In this document: positions 48,505 to 56,992 of the stretch, one piece after another
How the letters are laid out: each line of letters opens with the position of its first letter
Numbering within the stretch: position 1 is the stretch's first letter
Source of the DNA: Hondaea fermentalgiana
Taxonomy: Eukaryota > Sar > Bigyra > Thraustochytrida > Thraustochytriidae
Length of the DNA stretch: 64,000 nt
Reading direction: 5' to 3'
Assembly (NCBI GenBank): GCA_014084085.1
Contig: NPFB01000097.1
Coordinates: 91,720-155,719 of the forward strand
Notes under the pieces: generated by a model
What the model saw: only the letters and a program-made list of their open reading frames with translations
Databases searched by the model: none
What the model was told of the DNA's origin: nothing
Program-made: the position numbers and the translations under genes

Positions 48505-50280
48505 CTGCTGAAAGCCGAGAAGACGCTCGAAGGCCGACGGTTCGGTAGCCGCGTCCAGGCTGGGCAGTGAAGAGGAGTCATAGAGAGCGCTTCGCGGCGA
48601 GCCCACTCGCAGCGCGCGCAGAGAGCCGAGAACAATCTCCTCGTCATGCGCAGGAGAGGAGCTGTCCATGAGAAAGCTCGGCAAACCCTCAGGACTGCGC
48701 TGTTGTGCAGACTGTGAAGAGGGCGGAGCAGGAGCAGGAGCCTGGGCCGCCGGGGGAGCGAGACCGTTGGTACTGCCAAAGCTGATTGCGTCTTTTTGAC
48801 CCGACGAGTGCCGCGCGAGGCCACCCGGTCCCGGGCCAAACGCGGACTGCGCGCGTTGAATCTCAGGCTCGTTCTGAAAGTCTGGGATGGACGCCACTTC
48901 GCGCAACTCGTTCGATCGAAACCACAGACGTTCTTTGACAACCTCGCCAGCATGCTCCTTACGAAAGGAGCCAGAGTAGGATGACGAAACGCCAATGAGT
49001 GTTGTCTGGAGCCGAGCTGACTCGGCGCGACGCTTCACAATGGCACGAAAGGACCGAAGAGCAGCCAGGCGGTCGGTGTGGATGCGCGGCAACTGGTCCT
49101 TGAAATCATCCTCAAGCTTGAGCTCACGCATGTAGCGAAGTGCGTGCTCATGCTGCTTCATGTCGATCATATTCTGAATAAGACGCTTAGGCGGGAATTT
49201 TTCCTGAAGTTCATGCGCGAGGACCTTGCGCATGGCCATGTGCAGCTTTGATGAGGCAACGAGCTGGTGAATGAGATCCACGAGGACGGGCGAGGCTGTC
49301 TCGCCACTAGCAGGAGAACTTTGGTCACCACTGGCCTTTGGCTTGACCCGTTTGTCAAAGCCAAAAGCTGTAATGTATGAGGTCGCGGCGTCCCAGTCTC
49401 CCGCAGCGATCATGCGCTCGACAATCTGCTCCTTGGGAAAGTGCGCCCAAAGTGCAGGAACTTCATTGGCAAACTGAATGGCCACCTCCCACTGGTGGGC
49501 GTCCAGCATACCGTTCATAAGCTGCAATGGGGGGAACTCTGGCTCCAAGCCAAAGCGCTTAATGTGCTCGAGAGCCTGCTTGAACTGCGACTTGGCGAGC
49601 ATGCGCTGAATCAAATCGTACACTGGGAACTCATTGCGAAGATTGAGCTCTGAAATGAACTTGAGCGCTTGATCAAAGTCGCCCGAGACGACCATCTCTG
49701 ACACGAGGGCAGAGGGCGTCCATCGGAGGAACTCGGGCAACTGTCTCTGTGAGCGCATTTCCCACTCTGCGAGCTTGCGGGCCCAGTCGACTGCAAGTCT
49801 GTACTGGCCCTTGGTCACGAGCGCCGACAGAAAGCGGTGCAAAAGGTCGACGTCGCAGCGCTCGAGAAGACCAAACATGGAGATGGCCCGCGACGCCATC
49901 TCAAAGCGTCTCCGTCGCACCATGGCGTCGACGACGGCGCCAAGTTCAAGCGCCTCGAGGTGCTCGGCAGCACACCGCTCAACGATTTGCGAGGCTTGCT
50001 GCAGCTGATCCGTAGAGCACAAGAGCGCAATGAGATCTTTCGCCAGGGTCAGCTTGTTTGGATCCAGCATGAGGCCCTCACTTTCGCGCAGACCTGAACG
50101 CGTCTGCGTCGCGCTCTGGCCTTGTGGAGTCACCATGACCATTCGCATGGCATCCTCATGTCGACCATCCCGGACGAGGCCGCTCATCTTCGACCGCTCC
50201 GTAGCGTGATCAGCAGACATGGAGGCATACCCCCGTGCCTTCATCGCGGCCTGCTGCTGCGCTTGCTGCGAGGCGGACAT
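47452..50280 (-). CDS. Helical-repeat protein with long polyglutamine/proline-rich tail
   Basis: 942 residues from the ATG at 50280; the longer frame starts only at GTG. The N-terminal 460 residues are an alpha-solenoid. At least four copies of a roughly 35-40-residue unit with the pattern L-x-L-x3-FP-x3-LI-x2-M(I/L)-x7-A are visible around residues 225-430 (for example FPPLQLMNGMLDAHQWEVAI, FPKEQIVERMIAAGDWDAAT, FPPKRLIQNMIDMKQHEHAL). This looks like the helical repeat found N-terminal to Mut7-type exonuclease proteins, but no nuclease domain is present. The C-terminal half is low complexity: Gln runs near 589-620, then Pro/Gln/Ser/Tyr/Met/Gly-rich, prion-like sequence to the end. An RNA-granule or RNA-binding scaffold is plausible; the function is unknown. 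Confidence 0.8.
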
Positions 50281-50344
50281 GCCCCCCTCCCCCAAACCCG
50301 AAGCAGCTGGTGTCTCAAGTACGAACCGTATCACAGGAAAGTAA

Positions 50345-50820
50345 GATAGGCGCTCCCTGCTCGGTCGCGATGGACTTGCGTTTCTCTCGTTTCTCTCGAT
50401 GGCAACGAAAACAGTATCTAAAGAAAGAAACGCTGATCGAGAGCAAATGAAGGTTCCCTTGTCAGACGGTTAGCAGTCACGTTTCTTCTTTTTCTCCAGA
50501 TGAGGAGTAGGGGAAGTGTCGGTCTCACTCAAAAGAGACAGGCACTACCCTTTCGGTCGCGTTGGCCTTGCGGAGTCCTCGACGGCGACGCGAACAGTTT
50601 ATAGAGAAACTCTGATGGAGAGTAAAGAGAGGTTTGCTTGTCAGCAGGTCAGCAGTCGCGTTTTTTCTCTTTCCAAATGAGGGGTAGAGGAAGTGTCGGT
50701 CTCGCCTTGCGTAGACGATGCGAAAGGGTGACGTGTTGATCGGCAGGTATATCACTCCCTGCTTGTCACGTTGTCTCCTTTTGTAGCAACTGACTTTTCT
50801 CTCAGAGGACAAGTGAGAAG
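50345..50820. repeat. Imperfect tandem repeats of about 185-195 bp
   Basis: Unit 1 (about 50345-50528) and unit 2 (about 50540-50705) share GGTCGCG, GGCGACG/GGCAACGA, AACAGT, GATGGAGAG/GATCGAGAG, CTTGTCAG and TTAGCAGTC/CAGCAGTC. They also share a closing GATGAGGAGTAGGGGAAGTG / AATGAGGGGTAGAGGAAGTG and GTCGGTCTC. A third, more diverged unit follows to about 50820. Confidence 0.65.
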
Positions 50821-50960
50821 GTCCAGTGTCGTCTCGTGTTCTTCTTCGCGGGCGCGCTTCTTCTCCAGAACGAAACGGAAAGAAACAGGTTGTGTCTCTT
50901 CCTTCCTAGCCAGCAGTCGCGAAGCTCCCTAATGTCCACGTAGCCGCTGAAAAGAGATGT

Positions 50961-51010
50961 CTCGTTTCGTTTCGTTTCGTTTCGTTTCCTTTCGTTTCGT
51001 TTCGTTCCGT
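50961..51010. repeat. TTTCG pentamer repeat
   Basis: About nine CGTTT/TTTCG units with one TTTCC variant. Confidence 0.9.
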
Positions 51011-51561
51011 GGAAGTCGCGTTTCTTCTTGATGTCAAAGCTTGCAAGGCTTTAAAATCTAGGTGTCACTGTCCCCGCAATTTTCCCTTTGCAGACGCGTT
51101 CCTATCCCTGCGCCGAGCTGACTGACAATCAGATATATCAAAAGACCGCTGACGCTGGTTGACTCCGCGTTTGGCTCGACGCTGCGTGCTACAGCGCGGC
51201 CAAAGAATCAAAGAAATCCAGGACAACCTCCACGCGAATGCTTCTAGCGTCGCGCGCTTTCCGCCGCTGCACTCTGACGCACTTCCCTCCCACGGGAAAA
51301 GCCCAGAGCCGAGGCAAACGATGCCGTCCCTGCAACGACTTCTTGCACCCGCGGGCCCCTTCTTCCACAGCCTTCTTCTCCTCCAGGGCGCGTCAGATAC
51401 CTCCGCCCTCGCCGGAGCTCTCGGCGACCTCGAGGCAGGCCGGCAAGGCGAGCAAGCACGCGAGCAGGGCGCCCAGACGGAGCCGCTCCGCCGCCACTCG
51501 TCGGGCAGCTCGAGCTCGGTCCTGCCGAGGCAGGCCCGCGCAGGCCGCAGGCGGGCACGGA

Positions 51562-51661
51562 NNNNNNNNNNNNNNNNNNNNNNNNNNNNNNNNNNNNNNN
51601 NNNNNNNNNNNNNNNNNNNNNNNNNNNNNNNNNNNNNNNNNNNNNNNNNNNNNNNNNNNNN
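51562..51661. other. Assembly gap, exactly 100 N
   Basis: A run of 100 N, a placeholder for unknown length between GC-rich sequence and CCAAG repeats. Confidence 0.98.
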
Positions 51662-51713
51662 GAAGTTCTGCGGAATGGAGGCGGTTGCGGCTTTGTCTCG
51701 GCCGCCAAGCAAA

Positions 51714-51756
51714 AGCAAGCAAGCCAAGCCAAGCCAGGCCAAGCCAGGCCAAGAGA
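51714..51756. repeat. CCAAG/CCAGG pentamer repeat
   Basis: About eight AAGCC/AGGCC units next to the second gap. Confidence 0.85.
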
Positions 51757-51885
51757 AAGAAAGCAGGGGCACAAGCAGGGCAAAAAAGCACGAGCGCGCC
51801 GGCGGCGACGAAGGGGAGGAGCGCGTCGGCGAGCACGTGAGTCGATAGGCAATAAAGTGCCAGCGAGAGATTCGATTACAGTGTT

Positions 51886-51985
51886 CTACGGTGCAGGGGG
51901 CTGTGGATCGGGATGCGAAGAGTCTGGCCGTGATGATGGCGGGTGGTTCTGCGGATTCTGCGCTTGCTGTGACTGTTGTTGCTGT

Positions 51986-52026
<41 letters not shown>

Positions 52027-53049
52027 AAGGAGCTCGAGATTGCCGCCGGACTCAAAATTCTTTTCAATGGTGTTGAGGTCGGAGATGCGAAACTGAATGA
52101 CCTTGAGAAAGTCAGACAGCTGCTCGAGCTGCGAAGCGTGCTTCCCGTTCGAAACGTGGCGCACCTTGGATCGAGCCGTGGCAATACATCGAGCGTGCAA
52201 GTTTTTTATTGACATGATGACCTGACCCGACTCCCGCTGCAGGTCTTTGGTGATACGCTCGCTCTGTTCGCGCTCATTGTCGGCCTTGATGGCCACCGCG
52301 CGCATATTCTCCAATGTCTTTTGATTTGCATGGATTTCGCTATTGTTCACCAAGAGCTGGTTTTGCGTGTTACGCCGGAGCTGATTTAACTGCGAACGAA
52401 TGGCATCCATCTCGGTCTCGCCCTCCTCCACGAGGAGCGTCAGGTCCTTGTTGGCACCCTTCAGCGTGGAATAGCGATTGAGAATGTCCGAGATCTCGTC
52501 GTACTCACCCTCTGACGCCTCCACGGCGCCATCGAGATAGATTTGGTACCGCTTCAAGTGATCCAAGTCCATTTCCAGCTTGGCTCGCTCCTCCTCCATG
52601 ACGCCCACTTTGCGGGAGAGCGAGTGAATTTTGGCTTCGTGCTGGATCCGAGTCTTGGCTTCCAATTTCGCCTTTTGTTCGGCACGCGTGCGCTTTGCGT
52701 CATTTTCCTGGACAAACTTTTCAAAGCGAAGCACCTGTTCCCTCATTTCTTGCTGCTTGAGCTCGAAATTGCGCTGCCGCTCGTCGCATGCCTCCATGCG
52801 TGTCTTGAACTCGTCCTTCATGAAGCTCAGCGCTTCGTCAACTTCACGCATCTCTTTACGTTTTTTCAAGAGCAAGGTCGACTGCGAGGTCTGAGTCACG
52901 CCAAAGACGAGTGCCTCAAGCTCTCCCTTTTCCTCGCGTGTTTCCGGCTGCGCGAGAGCATTCTCAAACTGAGACGCTTTGCCGTTCACATTGTTGTTGC
53001 CGCCATTGTGTGCGACGCCATGATTGTCTTCCTGCGTAAGAAAAGCCAT
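51886..53049 (-). CDS. CCDC42/CFAP73-like ciliary coiled-coil protein
   Basis: 387 residues; ATG at 53049 with A at -3. Residues about 60-170 match the DUF4200/CCDC42 signature: LLLKKRKEMREVDEAL, then FKTRMEACDERQRNFELKQQ and LRFEKFVQENDAKRTRAEQK. Coiled coil continues to about 325. Family members (CCDC42, CFAP73/MIA2, CFAP100/MIA1) attach the inner dynein arm and MIA complex to axonemal doublets, so this gene points to a motile flagellum in the life cycle. The C-terminus is a run of about 17 Gln (near 342-359) and a Pro/Ser/His-rich tail that is not part of the known family. MIA2/CFAP73 versus CCDC42 is not resolved. Confidence 0.88.
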
Positions 53050-53928
53050 CGTGGGCGTTTGTGCTAGCCGCGTCTCCCAGTCAACTGGAAAGGGATTTAT
53101 CTATTCTCCAAGCGATGCGCTCGGCCCTGGTAATCTCTTTCGTTTTTCGCTTCTTCAAAACGAACAGCAGCTTTATTCACCTTTTCGCATCCTCGTATGA
53201 CTACAACACCGTCGCCGTCTACGTGCGTATGGCGCTATGACTACGCTCTCTTCCGCGCGCTCCCTCCGCACGCTCACACGCACGTACGCACGCACGCGCG
53301 CGTGGCAAACGCAGATGGGGAAAGAAGACACTTGCAAAGGCAGGTCGGGGTTGCCTTGACTGCCGTGCGCTTTCTTTCCGACGTGCGCTGGTTTCGCGCA
53401 CCTCGCTCCGCCTATCGTTCGCTTCTTGCGGCTTTCGCTACCTTAGTTTGATCACCTTCAAGTTGTGTGCTCTTGCCTTCGCTTTTGTTCTTGGCATTGT
53501 GTGAGACCAAGCACACTAACAAACCTGAAGACACCAAGCACCTGTCACCGTTCGTGGGCAACGGATACATAGTAAGGATACCGTGCACGATACCAGTAGG
53601 ATTCTCATTCTTTTTTCATTTTTTTCCGTAGTTCGCAGAGCCCAGCAGACAGACGCACGCGGCTGCGCTGTTTGTCATCTGCGCGCTCGCTGCTCATCTT
53701 GGCGCTCCTAAAGCCGAGATCCGAGACATTGCGGGCGATCCTCATCGCGTGGGAAGCCAACGCAACGCACTCTCCACGCCCGGCCGCCTTCGAAAGCAAA
53801 CGAGCTTGGTCGATTGCAAACGTTGAAAGAGCATCCCTCTCACCGTCGCCTATTTCCTGACAAATCAAGGTGGTCAAGTCGCCAGAAAACCCGCGAGAAG
53901 GAGAGACTAGCATCTCGCAGAAGAGAAG
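53050..53928. promoter_or_regulatory. Divergent region, CCDC42-like/LarC-like
   Basis: 879 bp between head-to-head genes. ACGCACGC-type alternating repeats at about 53270-53300. A minus-strand frame at 53605-53940, listed separately, fills part of it. Confidence 0.4.
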
Positions 53929-53940
53929 ATGGGAGACCAT
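53605..53940 (-). CDS. Small hypothetical protein overlapping the LarC start, doubtful
   Basis: 111 residues from an ATG at 53940. Protein-like, helical composition (STFAIDQARLLSKAAGRGE) ends in a basic coil ELRKKMKKE. Its first codons overlap the first 12 bases of the LarC-like coding region in antisense, which would need mutually overlapping transcription. No family recognised. Confidence 0.28.
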   Translation of the reverse strand: MVSHLLFCEMLVSPSRGFSGDLTTLICQEIGDGERDALSTFAIDQARLLSKAAGRGECVALASHAMRIARNVSDLGFRSAKMSSERADDKQRSRVRLSAGLCELRKKMKKE

Positions 53941-55650
53941 GCCAGCAAGAAAATTGCGTATGTGGACTGCTTTGCAGGTGCCGCGGGCGATATGCTTCTT
54001 GGCGCCCTCGTCGACGCAGGATTAGATATTCTTGCGTTGGAAGCAAAACTCAAGTCCATGACCCCCGTTGCTGACCAGTGGGCTCTTCGCGCAACTCGCG
54101 TTCACAAGTCGGCTGGGGCGATTGCCGCTGTCCAAGTCCACGTGGACGTCCTCACGGAACAACTCCAAGAGCGAAATCTTGATGATGTACGTGAAATCAT
54201 CGAGTCCGGTCATGAACTCCCGCGTATCGTCAAGGACAAGGCTCTTGCCGCATTCGAAGCCCTTGCGCAAGCAGAGGCACATGTGCATGGGACAACTGTC
54301 GAACACATTCACTTTCACGAAGTTGGAGCCATTGATAGTATCATTGACACCGTTGGTGTCGTTATGGGACTACACATGCTTGGGGTAGAAAAGCTTTATT
54401 GCAGCAGCATTCCCATGGCGCAGGGCTATGTTCGGGCCGCGCATGGTCTACTCCCAGTTCCAGCACCCGCAACGCTTCGACTCTTGCAGAATGGCTTTGT
54501 AGTGCACAAGGCTCCAGATGAAATGCGCGGCGAGCTCGTCACGCCAACGGCAGCTAGTCTTCTGAGCGTGCTCGCCGACCCAGGATCTTTGGGTTCATAT
54601 CCTGACTGTCGTTGGTCCATTGAAACCTCGGGTGCAGGCGCCGGCACAAGGGAGCGAGAGGCCTATCCGAACATTGTGCGCGTCATGATCGGGATCCCCG
54701 TTGGCTCTGTTTTGCCCAACCCTTCGCCTTCACCAAGAACGACTCATACTCAGTCCAATAATGGCGACGACGCGCCAGAGAATGCAAGTGAGGAGATACA
54801 TGAACACAGTCATGGGCATAGCCATGGTGGCCACGCCCAAAGTCACGGACACAGTCATAGTCACGGTCATGGGCATAGTCATGGACACCATGGAGACCAA
54901 GATCATGCACAAGATTCTTTTTCTCGCCACATCACCGAGAACAAAACGGCGGCAAGCTTGCCAGCAGAAGTAACAGCACACGGAGAGCCCACGGCTGCCA
55001 AGGCGCATGGGGGCGAAGACACAGTCGAATCTGAGCGCGCAATCCGGGCCCGCGGCGCCGGCGAAACTGCGACGGATGCAAAAGAGGTCTCGAAGGCAAG
55101 CCAAGTCCCCGGCAGCCGTGGGAAGTCTGTAAACCCTTCAGGCACGCAAGATACCGAGCTCGTGGTGATGGAGTGCAACATTGACGACATGACGGGCGAG
55201 CTCGCGGGCCATCTGATTGCGGAGCTTTTGCGCGGTGGCGCGCTCGACGCGTGGTACACGAACATTCTAATGAAGAAAAATCGGCCTGCCCTGACCCTGA
55301 GCGTCTTGTGCCCTCCGCAACTTGAGGAAACGCTTATCCTGCAGATTCTCCGCGAGACTCCGACTCTTGGCGTACGCAGACACCGCGTGCGGCGCTTTGC
55401 CTGTCCCCGCCTCATGCGCGAGGTGGAAACCTCGTTCGGGACGGTCCGCGTCAAGCTGGCCCTGAGCCCTGTAAACACGGGTCAAAACGGCGCCGTCGCG
55501 GGCGCCAAGCCCGAGTTCGACGACTGTGTCGCCCTCGCGGCTCGCCACGCCGTCCCTGTCAAGCTCGTGCTGGCCGCGGCGCACGCTGCGCTGCCGGCCT
55601 CGTGGAGCTTGCCGCAGTCTGGCACCATGATCGCTGGCAGCGAGGCCTGA
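53929..55650 (+). CDS. LarC-like nickel insertion protein (nickel-pincer cofactor synthesis) with His-rich linker
   Basis: 573 residues; ATG at 53929 with A at -3. LarC uses CTP and inserts nickel into the pyridinium-dithio nucleotide made by LarB and LarE, giving the cofactor of lactate racemase and related LarA enzymes. The N-terminal domain (about 8-265) carries the DUF111 hallmarks: YVDCFAGAAGDMLLGALVDAG, HIHFHEVGAIDSIIDTVG, PVPAPATLRLLQ and GELVTPTAASLL. The C-terminal domain (about 405-560) has VVMECNIDDMTGELAG and AWYTNILMKKNRPA. Between them, around residues 289-323, are more than a dozen His in a His-Ser-Gly repeat, then a disordered linker. Some bacteria join the two parts by programmed frameshift; here they are one continuous frame. 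No larA, larB or larE is in the window. Confidence 0.92.
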   Translation: MGDHASKKIAYVDCFAGAAGDMLLGALVDAGLDILALEAKLKSMTPVADQWALRATRVHKSAGAIAAVQVHVDVLTEQLQERNLDDVREIIESGHELPRIVKDKALAAFEALAQAEAHVHGTTVEHIHFHEVGAIDSIIDTVGVVMGLHMLGVEKLYCSSIPMAQGYVRAAHGLLPVPAPATLRLLQNGFVVHKAPDEMRGELVTPTAASLLSVLADPGSLGSYPDCRWSIETSGAGAGTREREAYPNIVRVMIGIPVGSVLPNPSPSPRTTHTQSNNGDDAPENASEEIHEHSHGHSHGGHAQSHGHSHSHGHGHSHGHHGDQDHAQDSFSRHITENKTAASLPAEVTAHGEPTAAKAHGGEDTVESERAIRARGAGETATDAKEVSKASQVPGSRGKSVNPSGTQDTELVVMECNIDDMTGELAGHLIAELLRGGALDAWYTNILMKKNRPALTLSVLCPPQLEETLILQILRETPTLGVRRHRVRRFACPRLMREVETSFGTVRVKLALSPVNTGQNGAVAGAKPEFDDCVALAARHAVPVKLVLAAAHAALPASWSLPQSGTMIAGSEA

Positions 55651-56036
55651 GGCCCGCGTCTTGAGAACGGACGGCAAGGACGGCTGCTGTGCCGCTCCCG
55701 CCGTAGATACGAGCCAGCAGCAGCAACAGCAGTAGCAGCAGCAGCAGCAGCTCTGTGCCCCCCCACGAGAGTGACGAAAACACAGCCGGTTCACGGCACG
55801 CTTGTCGAAAGTACTACTGCCGGATCTCGCTTCGTGAAACCGGCGCCATCTGAAGCGCGCGCGCTTGCGCATGCGGCTGCGGCACGCACGAAGCCCGTCT
55901 CTTGCGTCAGCTGTGCTGCGCGCACGCAGACGCATCTAGCCCAGGCCCCGTTGAGCCATCAGCAGCAGCAGGCAGAATCCCTGGCATCGAGAGCATGGAG
56001 GCGATCGGATGGACGGAGCGCGATCGATGTCAAAAC

Positions 56037-56063
56037 CCGTGCGTGCGTGCGTGCGTGCGTGCG
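56037..56063. repeat. TGCG tetranucleotide repeat
   Basis: Six perfect units in the region upstream of GDH. Confidence 0.85.
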
Positions 56064-56756
56064 AGGGAGGCGGGCGGTTTTCCGCGTCCGAGCGTGGATG
56101 AGCCGGAGGTAGCTGCAGCGCGCGGGATAATTTGTAGGATAACCGAAAATGGATGCAGCAGGAATGTATTTTGTGAGAGAGCTCTCTCCGGAGTACGGAC
56201 GTTCGAAAGGTCCACGTCTCGAGAATTTGCGCCCCCGGCGGTCTGATTCTGCCCCCGCTTTCGATCTCTCGCGATGGATGGCCTGGCCTGAGCAAGCCAA
56301 GCAACCAGCCAGAGCAGGCCGAGCGCGCGTTGCGATTGCTCCTTGCCGCCTCGCAGCGCAGGCAGGACCTGGTTGGCGCGAAGCAAGCCAGCAGCAAGCA
56401 GCTAGATAGATGCAGCTGGGACGAGGCGGTGGCATGCTTGCTTGCACCAGCCAGGCGAAAGAAACAGCGAGCGGCGCACGCAAGCAGGCTAACGGCGTGA
56501 CGTATGGACTGCCGCGATGCGACTGCGACTGCGACTGCGACTTGCAAGTCGAATTCGAAATCGGACCGGCAGCGGCGCGAGCGTTGCGCAGGCGTGCGTT
56601 GGGGGACAGAAGAAAAAGAAGGAAAGAAGATCCCAAAAGGCGCGAAAATGCGGAAATTCAAACCCAAAATCGTTTCAAACCCGAATCCATCCAGACCGGG
56701 ATTCAAACGGCCTCGAGGCGCGAAGATCCGCCGCGCGGCGACGCGAGAGAGTCCTC

Positions 56757-56776
56757 GTGCGCGCGCGCGCGCGCGC
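56757..56776. repeat. Alternating GC dinucleotide run
   Basis: About nine GC units, potential Z-DNA, about 220 bp before the chosen GDH start. Confidence 0.8.
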
Positions 56777-56992
56777 ATCGGGACAGCAGACAGCCTGCGC
56801 GCGAGCAAGACCCCGCGCGGCGCTCGCGCAAAAGTAGAGGAGGAACGTGAAGAAAACGGGAGGGGGTAAGCTTTGCGGAAGAAGATGTGGAGGGTGAGGG
56901 TCAAGACTCGTCCCAGGACTACTACCACTACCCCGTGGACGACGACAACGACGACGACGGGGACGACGACGACGACGATAGTAAAAGCGACG

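Larger units (their letters stand above)
50281..51885. other. Repeat-rich intergenic region with assembly gap
   Basis: Upstream of the polyQ-protein gene: degenerate 180-bp repeats (50345-50705), a TTTCG run, then a GC-rich stretch leading to the second gap and CCAAG pentamers. Open frames spanning the gap are artefacts. No gene seen. Confidence 0.55.
55651..56992. other. Intergenic, LarC to GDH
   Basis: 1.3 kb without a convincing gene. It has GCA/CAG repeats near 55712-55752, a TGCG run at 56037-56063 and a (GC)n run at 56757-56776. A minus-strand open frame of 424 codons is low complexity and overlaps the GDH start, so I regard it as non-coding. 56,885-56,992 is open in the GDH frame but translates to poly-Thr. 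Confidence 0.5.

Noticed and set aside
51065..51852. Open frames crossing the second N run
   Set aside because: They stay open only because N codons contain no stops; the real sequence is unknown.
53929..55650. LarC as bacterial contamination
   Set aside because: It lies within continuous sequence between eukaryotic genes, shares the A at -3 start context and has similar base composition. Transfer is a better explanation, although only reads can settle it.
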